Assembly: GCA_964371865.1 (NCBI GenBank)
Contig: CAYJOR010000027.1
Span: forward strand, 1 to 33,915
Direction of reading: 5' to 3'
DNA: 33,915 bases
Source of the DNA: CAYJAZ01 sp964371865
GTDB lineage: Bacteria; Desulfobacterota; Desulfovibrionia; Desulfovibrionales; Desulfovibrionaceae
Part shown: positions 9,201-17,073 of the stretch, piece by piece
Layout of the letters: every line of letters begins with the position of its first letter
Numbering within the stretch: position 1 is the stretch's first letter
Made by a program: the position numbers and the translations under genes
The notes under the pieces: model-generated
What the model was told of the DNA's origin: nothing
Seen by the model: only the letters and a program-made list of their open reading frames with translations
The model's database searches: none

Positions 9201-9363
9201 GTGGTTAAAGTTTATATATTCGCTTGAAGGAAGTTAGTTAGAAAGATATCCTCGTGAATAAATCATTAAATTTTAAATATACCCTAATTGTTTTTTAAGG
9301 AATTTGGAAAAGAGTCATTCTCTTCACGCAAAAAAGAAAAATTCTCACAAGGAGCTAAAGTTT

Positions 9364-10314
9364 ATGTCCTCATTATTAGATAAAAAGCAAAAAGGTCAAG
9401 TATTCAATGTGCAAAAATATTCTGTGCATGATGGACCGGGTATTCGTACGATAGTTTTTCTTAAAGGTTGTTCACTTGGTTGTGCATGGTGTTCAAATCC
9501 TGAATCTCAAAAACTAGCACCGGAACTCGCATATAATGAAGGACGTTGCCAAACTGTAGCGAAATGTAAGCATTGTATTTCTGTATGCCCTCATCAGTCA
9601 CTAAAGAAAAATGATGATGACTTTTTAGAATTAGATAGAACTCACTGTGATACTTGTGCAAAACCATGTGCTGAAGTTTGTCCATCTCAAGGTCTTCTTG
9701 TATACGGGCAAGAAAAAACAGTTGATGATGTTCTTAAATCAGTTGAACAAGATATGCTTTTCTATTCACGTTCAGGTGGGGGGATGACTCTCTCCGGCGG
9801 TGAACCACTTTTCCAAAAAGATTTCTCACTCTCATTACTACGAGAAGCGAGAAAACGTAGAATTAAAACTTGTATTGAAACTTGTGGTATGGTTCCTTGG
9901 GAAAACATGAATCAAGCTTCTGAATTTCTGAATTATGTTATTTTTGATATCAAACATATAAATTCAGAAAAACATAAAGAATTTACACATGCCGGCAATG
10001 AAAGAATTTTAGAAAATTTTGCTAACCTTGCAAAAAAGCATCCAGAAAAAGAAATTCTTTGTAGAACACCAATTATTCCTGGGTTCAATAATACAGAAGA
10101 CGATATTAGAGATATCTGTAATTTTATAAAAGAATTTCCGAATGTAAAATACGAAATGCTACCGTATCATAGACTCGGAACTCAAAAATATATTTTCTTA
10201 GATAAAGAAGTCCCAATGGGTGATGTGCAACTTGATATCTCTATTATGCCGAAAATAGTAAAAGTGGCTAGAGAAATTCTTGGTGTAGACAGAGTTGTTG
10301 TTGCTTCAAGCTAG
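9364..10314 (+). CDS. islB: Glycyl radical enzyme activase for IslA (IslB-like)
   Basis: 316 aa radical SAM enzyme that would install the glycyl radical on the upstream lyase using SAM. It shows HDGPGIRTIVFLKGC with the cluster motif CSLGCAWC (CX3CX2C), two extra Cys-rich 4Fe-4S segments (CX5CX2CX3CP then CX2CX3CX3CP), and SGGGMTLSGGEP. The second ferredoxin-like motif has one extra residue (CDTCAKPCAEVC). I start at 9364 (MSSLLDK) because AAGGAG lies nine bases upstream; the in-frame TTG at 9304 has no comparable signal. It follows islA on the same strand after a 254-base gap that contains a hairpin. Pairing with islA is inferred from position. Confidence 0.88.
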   Translation: MSSLLDKKQKGQVFNVQKYSVHDGPGIRTIVFLKGCSLGCAWCSNPESQKLAPELAYNEGRCQTVAKCKHCISVCPHQSLKKNDDDFLELDRTHCDTCAKPCAEVCPSQGLLVYGQEKTVDDVLKSVEQDMLFYSRSGGGMTLSGGEPLFQKDFSLSLLREARKRRIKTCIETCGMVPWENMNQASEFLNYVIFDIKHINSEKHKEFTHAGNERILENFANLAKKHPEKEILCRTPIIPGFNNTEDDIRDICNFIKEFPNVKYEMLPYHRLGTQKYIFLDKEVPMGDVQLDISIMPKIVKVAREILGVDRVVVASS

Positions 10315-10360
10315 AGCATTTTTAAAAGTGTTCTAATACTTTTTCGTATTCATATTAATA

Positions 10361-10392
10361 AGGGTGTGTTTCTAAGTTTGGAAACACACCCT
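10361..10392. terminator. Bidirectional terminator between islB and GRE2
   Basis: A perfect 12-base stem, AGGGTGTGTTTC with GAAACACACCCT, and an 8-base loop sits between two converging genes. A weaker hairpin follows (GGAAACACAT with ATGTGTTTTTCC, about 10426-10462). The 10315-10613 gap contains nothing else I can support. Confidence 0.7.
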
Positions 10393-10613
10393 AAACTTTT
10401 AAGTGTAATAATTTTATTTGAAATGGAAACACATGCTTTTAAAATGTTATGTGTTTTTCCCTTTCATTTATTTAAAATGCCCTAAACAAAAGATAATTGA
10501 ATTGATGTATCTAAAATCATTATAAATAAAATAGGAAAGCAGTGATAGTTACTATTAAAGCTTTCTTATTTATAGGGGATTGGTGTTTTTGAAAAAATTC
10601 TAGAATTTATAAT

Positions 10614-13097
10614 CTAAAACATATGTTCAGTACGGCGTGCAATTTCTTCTTGTAAATCTTCAGATAAATCTGTGAAATAAGCACTATACCCAGCAACCCT
10701 TACAATAAGATTTCGATATTTTTGAGGATCTTTTTGTGCTGCTCGTAGCGTCTGATTATTGATAATGCTGAATTGAATATGCCATAATTTCAAATCGCAC
10801 CAAGATCTAATAATCGCTGATAAAGCTTGAGTTCCTGCTTTACCTGCTACGCATTGAGGGCTAAGTTTCATATTGAATAGACGAGCCGCTCCTAAATCAC
10901 TCAAGCATTTCTGTGTATTAGCAACAGAATTTGTTAATGCTGTAGGCCCTTTGACATCAAAACCTTGTTGAGGTCCAATTCCTTCTGAGAGTGGTTCTTT
11001 TGCAAGTCTGCCGTTTGGAGTAGCCCCAACAACTCTACCTGAAGGAACATGTGCAGTTACAGGTACATAACGAACCTCTAGTCGTCCACCACTTAGAGTT
11101 TTATAAGATTCAGAAAGTGAGCGATAAAAGTTTTCAAGCTCTAACCCAACTTCATCGGCGTAAGGATCGTTATTACCGTATTTAGGTGCGTTTATGCAGT
11201 AGTGATAAACATCTTGATAACCTTCAAAATTGTTTTTCAAAGCTGTAATAAGTTGTTTCATTGTGAAGAGTTTATCTTCAAAAACAAGCTTTTTAATAGC
11301 GGTGAGGGAGTCAGTTATTGTACCAAATCCTGTAGGTTCCCAGAAACCGATTTGAACAACATTTTCTAAATCAGGTCGATGAATATCTTTGCACTGCTCA
11401 AAGCATTGGTCATGCAACATTGACATTACAGGCGATGCAAGATAACCGGTTTTCATGCTATCAAAAATCTGATTTTGCATGAAAACTTGATTTGAAAAAT
11501 ATTTGAATTGTTCCTTGAAAGCATTCCAAAAATCTTCGTAAGTTTCAAAAGTAGATGGGTCTCCACTATCAATTCCGAAAATTTCATTGTTTTTTTGACT
11601 TAAAGCACCGCGAGAAAGGGTCATTTCAAGCACAGCACCAGCATTTAATGCACAGTGTCCGCTAATGTAGGCATCACGATTTGGAAGGCGAATTTCAGTA
11701 CAACCTGAAACATTATAACAACGGGCTTCGTGTTTTGCTACACCTCTTTCCATATAATAAGGGACAAGAACTTCATCATTAAATAATTTTGGGAAGCCTG
11801 TTCCTTGCTTTGCAACTTCGCAAACTCCATTGAGGAGTAAATCTGGCGAAAGAGTGTGAATACGTACTGATAAATCAGGGTAATCTAAAGGAAAATCTCT
11901 TTTTGATTTTAATATCAAATAAGTGAGTTCATTTGTTGCATCTCTGCCATCAGCTAAAAGACCGCCAATTGTTGCAGCTTCGTAATGCGAGTTACCTTGC
12001 CTATGAGGTGCAATGAAAGCTGGGCGCATCGTCATAGATTCAGCAAGTTTAAACCATAAGCATTCTAATAATTCTAAGGTTCTGTTGTCATCTATGATGC
12101 CAGATTCAATATCTTTTTTGTAATATGGATAGAAATATTGATCGATACGTCCTTGCCCAACTCCACCGGAGGCGAAAACTTCCATTCTAAATGCTAATTG
12201 GATAAACCATTGAGATTGAACAGCTTCCCATAAATTTCTAGCCGGTTTCATAGGAACTTGACTACAGTTTTCAGCAATTTGTAGAAGTTCTGCTTTACGA
12301 GCGGGGTCAGAAGTTTTTTCTGCCATCTCACGAGCTTTTTCTGCATATCGATTTGAAAAGGCTTCAATACCGGCACAAACTTCAAGAGTAGAAAGTAAGA
12401 AAGCACGTTTATCGTGTCCATTTTTTGCTGAAGAAGGATCAAGAGAATCTAAGCGAGCTTGGGCTTTATTTCTTAAATCTTCAATACCATACTTAAGAAC
12501 TTTTTCATAATCTAAAACCCACTGTAAGATATGTCTTTCAGTGGAAGTTTCGTTTATAATAAACATAGGAGTATGATATTCATCAGAATAAAGAATTCTT
12601 TTTGTTTCATCAGGGAGTAGAGCCTCTTGAGCATCTACCATTGTACGACCTTTCCAATACGGAAGAATAGTGTTTCTGATAGAATCAGCTTCTTCATTTG
12701 TAAGGGCATAGGCAAGTTTTTTTCCTGAATCAAAAGCTTCAAGAGTTTGCTCAAGCCAATTACAGCGAAGTTCAGGATAGAGAATACCATAACGACCTTC
12801 CGGTCCGCCCCTGCCTACAATCAATTCATTATCCATAATTGCAACGGGTAAATTTTCCAAAACGTGGCGAATAGCTTTACCCCAACGCAATGTAACAGGT
12901 TGACCTTCCGTTTTACTATAAGATTCAGTAAAAAGTAAAGCTCTGTCGATTGCCATACGAGGGGTATCTAGACGGAAAGTTTTCAATATACTATGAATTC
13001 TTGGTCTGTCTCTTTTGGTGTCATCAGAGAGAAGCATATCATCTTCGCCCTTTCCACTAATAATAAGCTCTTCTTGAGGAGTTAATGTAATAGACAT
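10614..13097 (-). CDS. Glycyl radical enzyme of the sulfonate-lyase type (GRE2; HpsG-like candidate)
   Basis: 827 aa and complete. Catalytic Cys466 and Glu468 lie in VSGCTEIRLPN, the glycyl radical is Gly803 in VRVAGYSAYF, and Arg188, Gln192 (TERHILQW) and Arg676 (EVRYVPV) match the sulfonate-binding trio of IslA-type enzymes. It differs from GRE1 around the pocket: TERH instead of SFRS, VTAHVPSG instead of FTSHVPFG, and APHRQGNSHYE instead of SPTGGAFNEGYAHWE. A different sulfonate is therefore likely. 2,3-dihydroxypropanesulfonate (HpsG activity, giving hydroxyacetone and sulfite) is a reasonable candidate, but I cannot confirm it. It has its own sigma-54 promoter with TTGCAA sites and is divergent from an ESS symporter. 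No activase is adjacent on its strand; the 15407 activase is the likely partner. Confidence 0.8.
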   Translation of the reverse strand: MSITLTPQEELIISGKGEDDMLLSDDTKRDRPRIHSILKTFRLDTPRMAIDRALLFTESYSKTEGQPVTLRWGKAIRHVLENLPVAIMDNELIVGRGGPEGRYGILYPELRCNWLEQTLEAFDSGKKLAYALTNEEADSIRNTILPYWKGRTMVDAQEALLPDETKRILYSDEYHTPMFIINETSTERHILQWVLDYEKVLKYGIEDLRNKAQARLDSLDPSSAKNGHDKRAFLLSTLEVCAGIEAFSNRYAEKAREMAEKTSDPARKAELLQIAENCSQVPMKPARNLWEAVQSQWFIQLAFRMEVFASGGVGQGRIDQYFYPYYKKDIESGIIDDNRTLELLECLWFKLAESMTMRPAFIAPHRQGNSHYEAATIGGLLADGRDATNELTYLILKSKRDFPLDYPDLSVRIHTLSPDLLLNGVCEVAKQGTGFPKLFNDEVLVPYYMERGVAKHEARCYNVSGCTEIRLPNRDAYISGHCALNAGAVLEMTLSRGALSQKNNEIFGIDSGDPSTFETYEDFWNAFKEQFKYFSNQVFMQNQIFDSMKTGYLASPVMSMLHDQCFEQCKDIHRPDLENVVQIGFWEPTGFGTITDSLTAIKKLVFEDKLFTMKQLITALKNNFEGYQDVYHYCINAPKYGNNDPYADEVGLELENFYRSLSESYKTLSGGRLEVRYVPVTAHVPSGRVVGATPNGRLAKEPLSEGIGPQQGFDVKGPTALTNSVANTQKCLSDLGAARLFNMKLSPQCVAGKAGTQALSAIIRSWCDLKLWHIQFSIINNQTLRAAQKDPQKYRNLIVRVAGYSAYFTDLSEDLQEEIARRTEHMF

Positions 13098-13199
13098 AAA
13101 ATTTCCTTAATAAATAAGTTATAGTTTGAAGTGTATATTTAATATGCTCATGAATATAATCTATAAAATCTATGAGCACTTACTTTTATGTTTTGAGTA

Positions 13200-13217
13200 T
13201 AGCAAGGACTATGCCAA
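13200..13217 (-). promoter_or_regulatory. Sigma-54 promoter of GRE2
   Basis: The minus strand reads TTGGCATAGTCCTTGCTA: GG and GC are separated by 10 bases with good -24 (TTGGCA) and -12 (TTGCT) boxes, about 105 bases upstream of the GRE2 start. Confidence 0.8.
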
Positions 13218-13309
13218 TTAGGTATTAAAACTAATAAGAATGTAATATATTGAAATCAAAGGGTAAATTTATACTTTGAAATTTAACTATTTTAATTTAT
13301 TTTACTTTC

Positions 13310-13438
13310 TTTGCAAAGATGCAATCTGATATAAAAACGCAATAATATATTTGACTTATTGAGATATATGTGTTCAATAGAACTTGTTTCTTTCCCTCAA
13401 AAATATATGAACTGCTTATGTTTTGCAAAACTGCAAGA
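13310..13438. promoter_or_regulatory. Two TTGCAA-type activator sites between GRE2 and the symporter
   Basis: TTTGCAAAGATGCAATC (13310-13326) and TTTTGCAAAACTGCAAGA (13421-13438) each match TTGCAA-N2-TTGCAA with one mismatch. They lie about 95 and 205 bases upstream of the GRE2 -24 box. Confidence 0.6.
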
Positions 13439-13544
13439 AAAAGTTCAATAAAATCTTTCAATTACGCAATAACTTAGAAAATAATTCAATTTGGTATTGC
13501 TAGTTTTATCTCTACTTACTTGATTATACAACATAAAATAAAAT

Positions 13545-13562
13545 AAGGAATAATTTTTGCTC
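13545..13562 (+). promoter_or_regulatory. Weak sigma-54-like element before the ESS symporter
   Basis: AAGGAATAATTTTTGCTC has GG (13547-13548) and GC (13559-13560) with 10 bases between them and a good -12 box, but the -24 box lacks TGGCA. It is the only such spacing I found directly upstream of the gene. Confidence 0.35.
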
Positions 13563-13597
13563 TTTAGGAAACATAGAATGCAAAAAGGAGTTATATT

Positions 13598-15025
13598 ATG
13601 GTTGGAAGTTTTTTTCCTTATTTAGTTGGCTTAGGGTACGTATCGCTATTTATTTTGCTTGGGGTTTTTCTTAGAAGCAAGGTAAAGCTTTTTCAGCAAT
13701 TACTTATACCAAGTAGTATTATAGCTGGTGTACTTGGTTTTATTTGTATTAACCTTGGCATATTAGTAGTTCCAAATGCTGATAGTTGGGTTGCTTTAAC
13801 TCCTTCTTGTTTTGGTACTATAGTTTTTCATCTTTTTGCGATTAGCTTTGTTGCAATTGGTTTGCTTGGAAGTGCAAAAACTAAAAGCTCTGCTGATCAC
13901 TCTAAAGTTGTATGGCGTGGGAGTGTTTGGATTTCATTGATTTTTGTTATGACCTACTCATTGCAATCAATTCTTGGGTATTCAATATTCTCATTTTGGC
14001 AAGATTTTGATCATACCGGTGCTGATAGTATTATTGGTTATCTTTTCGGAACTGGTTTCTCACAAGGTCCAGGGCAAACAATTTCTTATGGTACTATTTG
14101 GGAGAGTGCACCTTATGCTATTCAAAATGCAGTAAATATTGGTCTTACATTCTCAGCATTAGGCTTTTTCTCTGCAACACTTGTTGGTATACCTCTTGCT
14201 CGTTACGGTCTGCGTAATGGTTGGGGAACAGTTAATACATGCCGTGAATTACCAAACGATTTCATTAAAGGTATGGTAGATGATAGAACACAGTCTGCGG
14301 CTCACTGTGTAACTCACTCAGCTAATATAGATACTTTTGCGTATCACTTAGCTATGATCTTCTGTATTTACCTTGCAGCATATTTCTTTGCTATTTTCTG
14401 GATGAGAACAATGCCACCGGTAATTGCTCCTATTGGTATTGGATTTATCTTCTTCTGGGGTTGGATTATTGCAAAAGTTATTCGTTCAACTTGCTCAAAA
14501 CTTAATCTCGATTCAATTTTTGATGGTGCAACAGTTCGTCGTCTTACAGGCTTGTGCGTTGACTTTATGACTGCAAGCGTGTTTATGAGCATTCAGTTTA
14601 AAGCTATTCAAAGTATGCTTGTTCCAATTCTTATTGTTGTTGGAATAGGAACAGCATTTACAGCTTTCAACGTTATGTGGTTTGGTCGTCGTTGCCCTGA
14701 GCTAGGTTTTGAAAGAGCTTTATACACTTTTGGTATGTGTACAGGAACAACAGCTACCGGCTTACTTCTTATCCGTATTGTTGACCCTGAATTTCAAACA
14801 ACTCTTGCTGAAGAAGCTGGTATGAGCACATGGATTTATCTTACAGCTGCAACACCAATCCTTTATTTTGGACTTCCATTTGCGGCTATTGAGGGTTATC
14901 CGACATTCTGGATTTTCGTTGCATCAGCGGTTGTACCTCTTATTCTATTGAAAGTTCTTGGCTTTATCAACGCTCCTTATGTTGGTGCAGCATGCGTTGA
15001 AAACGAAGAAACTGTAAAAGCTTAG
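13598..15025 (+). CDS. Sodium symporter of the ESS/GltS type
   Basis: 475 aa polytopic inner-membrane protein with roughly eleven to twelve hydrophobic helices. Two re-entrant-loop-like segments, TGFSQGPGQTISYG near residue 150 and FGMCTGTTATGLLL near 387, resemble the paired glycine-rich motifs of glutamate:sodium symporters (GltS, ESS family). LLIPSSIIAGVLGF near residue 34 fits the family's N-terminal helix. It is longer than typical GltS (about 400 aa) and divergent, so the substrate is probably not glutamate. Divergence from GRE2 and the downstream activase suggest uptake of the GRE2 substrate, for example a C3 sulfonate. AAAAAGGAG precedes the ATG. Confidence 0.72.
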   Translation: MVGSFFPYLVGLGYVSLFILLGVFLRSKVKLFQQLLIPSSIIAGVLGFICINLGILVVPNADSWVALTPSCFGTIVFHLFAISFVAIGLLGSAKTKSSADHSKVVWRGSVWISLIFVMTYSLQSILGYSIFSFWQDFDHTGADSIIGYLFGTGFSQGPGQTISYGTIWESAPYAIQNAVNIGLTFSALGFFSATLVGIPLARYGLRNGWGTVNTCRELPNDFIKGMVDDRTQSAAHCVTHSANIDTFAYHLAMIFCIYLAAYFFAIFWMRTMPPVIAPIGIGFIFFWGWIIAKVIRSTCSKLNLDSIFDGATVRRLTGLCVDFMTASVFMSIQFKAIQSMLVPILIVVGIGTAFTAFNVMWFGRRCPELGFERALYTFGMCTGTTATGLLLIRIVDPEFQTTLAEEAGMSTWIYLTAATPILYFGLPFAAIEGYPTFWIFVASAVVPLILLKVLGFINAPYVGAACVENEETVKA

Positions 15026-15086
15026 ATTATAAAAAATACTATGAAATTTATGTTTGATTACGTTAGAGTGTATTTCTAAACATAAG

Positions 15087-15278
15087 CTAGATAGTGTTGC
15101 CAAAATATAAATTTCCGCACTATGTCTAGGAAGATAAAAGAGCTTTGAAGGAGTTTATAAAAGCATAAATAACTGAAAAAGCAGTTGAAATCTGACACAG
15201 AGACAACTGGAACGGAGATTTTAACAACACTATCTAAAGAAAAACAACAAAAGAAGTTCATGCTTTTGTTGTTTTTCT
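15087..15278. ncRNA. Candidate structured RNA or small repeat with terminator
   Basis: A perfect 12-base inverted repeat, TAGATAGTGTTG (15088-15099) and CAACACTATCTA (15225-15236), encloses about 125 non-coding bases that include a small internal hairpin (AACTG/CAGTT). It is followed directly by a perfect 16-base stem (15238-15253 with 15263-15278). This could be an independent small RNA, the long 3' end of the symporter transcript, or a relic of a small mobile repeat. No protein of interest is encoded on either strand. Confidence 0.4.
15238..15278 (+). terminator. Strong rho-independent terminator
   Basis: AGAAAAACAACAAAAG pairs perfectly with CTTTTGTTGTTTTTCT around a 9-base loop and is followed by ACTTTT. 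It separates the symporter transcript from the activase promoter. Confidence 0.75.
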
Positions 15279-15316
15279 ACTTTTAAAAGGTTTTGTAGTT
15301 AGTCTAAATGATTTAT

Positions 15317-15338
15317 TTGCAAGTTTGCAATGTTGCAA
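15317..15338 (+). promoter_or_regulatory. Triple TTGCAA activator site next to the activase promoter
   Basis: Three TTGCAA half-sites at 8-base steps (15317, 15325, 15333) give two overlapping exact TTGCAA-N2-TTGCAA units. The site ends only five bases before the -24 GG, unusually close for a sigma-54 enhancer. Confidence 0.7.
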
Positions 15339-15341
15339 TCC

Positions 15342-15359
15342 TTGGCATATAACTTGCTA
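15342..15359 (+). promoter_or_regulatory. Sigma-54 promoter of the second activase
   Basis: CTTGGCATATAACTTGCTAC contains TTGGCA and TTGCT boxes with GG (15344-15345) and GC (15356-15357) separated by 10 bases, about 50 bases before the gene. Confidence 0.8.
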
Positions 15360-15406
15360 CAATTTAAGTGTAGAGGACATAAAACTTAGAATAAAAAGAG
15401 GTCAAA

Positions 15407-16348
15407 ATGATTACAACAAGAGATACAGGTATAATTTTTAATATGCAAGCATACTCAGTGCACGATGGCCCCGGTATTCGTACCCTTGTTTTTCTAAAGG
15501 GTTGCCCTCTTTCTTGTGCGTGGTGCTGTAATCCGGAATCTCAATCTTTGAAACTTGAGCTAGGATACAATAAATCTAAGTGCTTACTCTGTGCTCGTTG
15601 TGTAACTGCTTGTTTGAATAAGGCATTAGAAATCACATCAGAGGGAATATCTATAGATAGAGAAAAATGCGTTCAATGCGGAGCTTGCACAAAAATATGT
15701 CCAAGTAAAGCAGTAATAATGTATGGCTCTTCTATGACAGCAAAGGAAGTTCTAGATAAAGTAGAACAGGATTCAGCTTTTTATGCTCGCTCCGGTGGTG
15801 GAATGACCTTGAGCGGAGGAGAGGTTTTTTCTCAATTTGAATTTTTGATGTCGCTCTTAAAAGAAGCTGAGAAAAGAGCAATACACACAGCTATTGAAAC
15901 TTGTGGTTTCGTAAAAGAAGAAAATCTTCTAAAAGCCGCTGAATTATTAGACTACCTGCTTTATGATATCAAACACACAGACAGTGAAAAACACAAAGAA
16001 GGAACTGGACAAGATTGTACCATTATAATGAATAATATTAGAAAAGTACGAGAAAAATTTCCATCTCTACCGGTTCATATCAGAACTCCAATAATTCCAA
16101 ATTTTAATGATAGTGTTGAAGTTGTTGAAAGTATAGCGAAATTTGCTAAAGAAATAGGTGCTAAGAAGTATGAATTACTGGCTTATCATAAAATGGGCGA
16201 GCAAAAATACGGATATCTGAATCGTGAATACAAAATGCCAGACGATAAACTCGAACCTGAATACTTTGATAAATTAAAATCAGTAGTTGAAAAATACTTT
16301 CCTGAAGACTCAACCTCTAGAAGTTCGGAATCTGCGGTTATTTTCTAA
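15407..16348 (+). CDS. Glycyl radical enzyme activase (second)
   Basis: 313 aa radical SAM activase. The motifs are HDGPGIRTLVFLKGC, CPLSCAWC (CX3CX2C), two regular ferredoxin-type clusters (CX2CX2CX3C near residue 65, CX2CX2CX3CP near 94), then SGGGMTLSGGEVFSQ. The usual GGEP is GGEV here, a mild departure from the family pattern. It is transcribed from its own sigma-54 promoter and lies between GRE2 and GRE3, both on the other strand, so it may activate either or both. An AGAGG ribosome site precedes the ATG. A TIGR04076-like gene follows after 21 bases, apparently in the same transcript. Confidence 0.87.
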   Translation: MITTRDTGIIFNMQAYSVHDGPGIRTLVFLKGCPLSCAWCCNPESQSLKLELGYNKSKCLLCARCVTACLNKALEITSEGISIDREKCVQCGACTKICPSKAVIMYGSSMTAKEVLDKVEQDSAFYARSGGGMTLSGGEVFSQFEFLMSLLKEAEKRAIHTAIETCGFVKEENLLKAAELLDYLLYDIKHTDSEKHKEGTGQDCTIIMNNIRKVREKFPSLPVHIRTPIIPNFNDSVEVVESIAKFAKEIGAKKYELLAYHKMGEQKYGYLNREYKMPDDKLEPEYFDKLKSVVEKYFPEDSTSRSSESAVIF

Positions 16349-16369
16349 AGTATAAATAAAGGAAAAATT

Positions 16370-16687
16370 ATGCTTAAAAATTGCAAGATTACAATCCTCA
16401 AAACTACGATACAAAAAGACCTTATGGAACAATATGGAGCAAAAGGTTTAATCGCTTGTACCGCAATGCACGAAGGGCAAGTATTTTTTACAGATACCTT
16501 TAGGAAACCGGAAGGTTTTTGTGATGAAGCGTGGAAAGCTATTTATCAATATGTGTTTGCTCTTTCTCACGGAGTAGAAGAATGGTACACACATAACTGG
16601 ATAGATCCTAAACATAAAGGCATAGCTATTGCATCCTGTAACGATGGACTAAGACCTGTTATTATAAAAATCGAGGCTTTAGATTAA
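16370..16687 (+). CDS. Small TIGR04076-like protein
   Basis: 105 aa. The pattern GFCDEAWKAIYQYVFAL, with a following Trp-rich stretch (EEWYTHNW) and the C-terminal CNDGLRPVIIKIEAL, fits the TIGR04076 family, small proteins of unknown function that I recall occurring in anaerobes. There is no signal peptide and no glycyl-radical motif, so it is not a GrcA-type spare domain. The conserved Cys residues (near 8, 29, 45 and 88) could bind a metal or act in redox chemistry. It lies 21 bases after an activase and is followed by a hairpin terminator, so it probably works with the activase/GRE system. Its role is unknown. Confidence 0.72.
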   Translation: MLKNCKITILKTTIQKDLMEQYGAKGLIACTAMHEGQVFFTDTFRKPEGFCDEAWKAIYQYVFALSHGVEEWYTHNWIDPKHKGIAIASCNDGLRPVIIKIEALD

Positions 16688-16702
16688 GAGTTTTATTTTT
16701 TT

Positions 16703-16775
16703 AGAGAGGTGGAAAGCATGTTTTTTTCAAAAAAACGAGTTTTCCTCCTCTCGAGTTCTCCTCCTTCCTTAAAAA
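16703..16775 (+). terminator. Hairpin repeat after the TIGR04076-like gene
   Basis: GAGAGGTGGAAA pairs with TTTTCCTCCTCTC across a T7/A7 loop, followed by the family tail CTCCTCCTTCCTTAAAAAAT. It lies about 15 bases after the stop codon, oriented with the gene. Confidence 0.65.
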
Positions 16776-16984
16776 ATAATTAGGGTAATTTTAAAGTTTT
16801 ACTTAAGTTATATTTAATAAAAAAAATGTATTATATTTATGAGTTATGAGTATTTTTTTAAATAATTTAAAAAATACACCCTAGAAAATACCTTTGTTTT
16901 TTAAAGGAAATATAAGAAGAAATTACAACTCACCGCCACTTTTAAACTAAAAATCACCACAGAATTATATGCGGTGAAATTAAA

Positions 16985-17067
16985 AAGTTTTTTTGAAGGA
17001 AGGGGGAGAGTTTGAGAGGGGGAAACCTTATCTTTTTGTTCACAAAAGTATGGTTTCTCCCTCTCAA
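16985..17067 (-). terminator. Hairpin repeat after GRE3
   Basis: TTGAGAGGGGGAAACC and GGTTTCTCCCTCTCAA form a long stem seven bases after the GRE3 stop. On the minus strand it is followed by the repeat tail (CTCCCCCTTCCTTC then A-rich). It is the same element as at 16703 but inverted, matching the gene direction. The AT-rich 16776-16984 stretch between the two copies holds nothing else I can name. Confidence 0.7.
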
Positions 17068-17073
17068 GAAAAA

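Larger units (their letters stand above)
13098..13597. other. 500-base divergent control region, GRE2 / ESS symporter
   Basis: No gene is seen. It holds the GRE2 sigma-54 promoter, two near-palindromic TTGCAA-type sites in the middle, and a weaker -24/-12-like element before the symporter. This layout suggests joint control of both genes from shared enhancer sites. Confidence 0.55.

Noticed and set aside
9304..9363. Extended N-terminus of the IslA activase
   Set aside because: It would need a TTG start without a good ribosome site, and the added 20 residues have no counterpart in the other activases; the 9364 ATG has AAGGAG nine bases before it.
13495..13530. Sigma-70 promoter for the ESS symporter (TTGCTA and TATACA)
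   Set aside because: The spacing between the boxes is about 22 bases, too long for a normal sigma-70 promoter.
16370..16687. Small protein as a GrcA/YfiD-type spare glycyl-radical domain that would rescue GRE4
   Set aside because: It has no RIAGYS-type loop or similarity to the GRE C-terminus and instead fits the TIGR04076 pattern.
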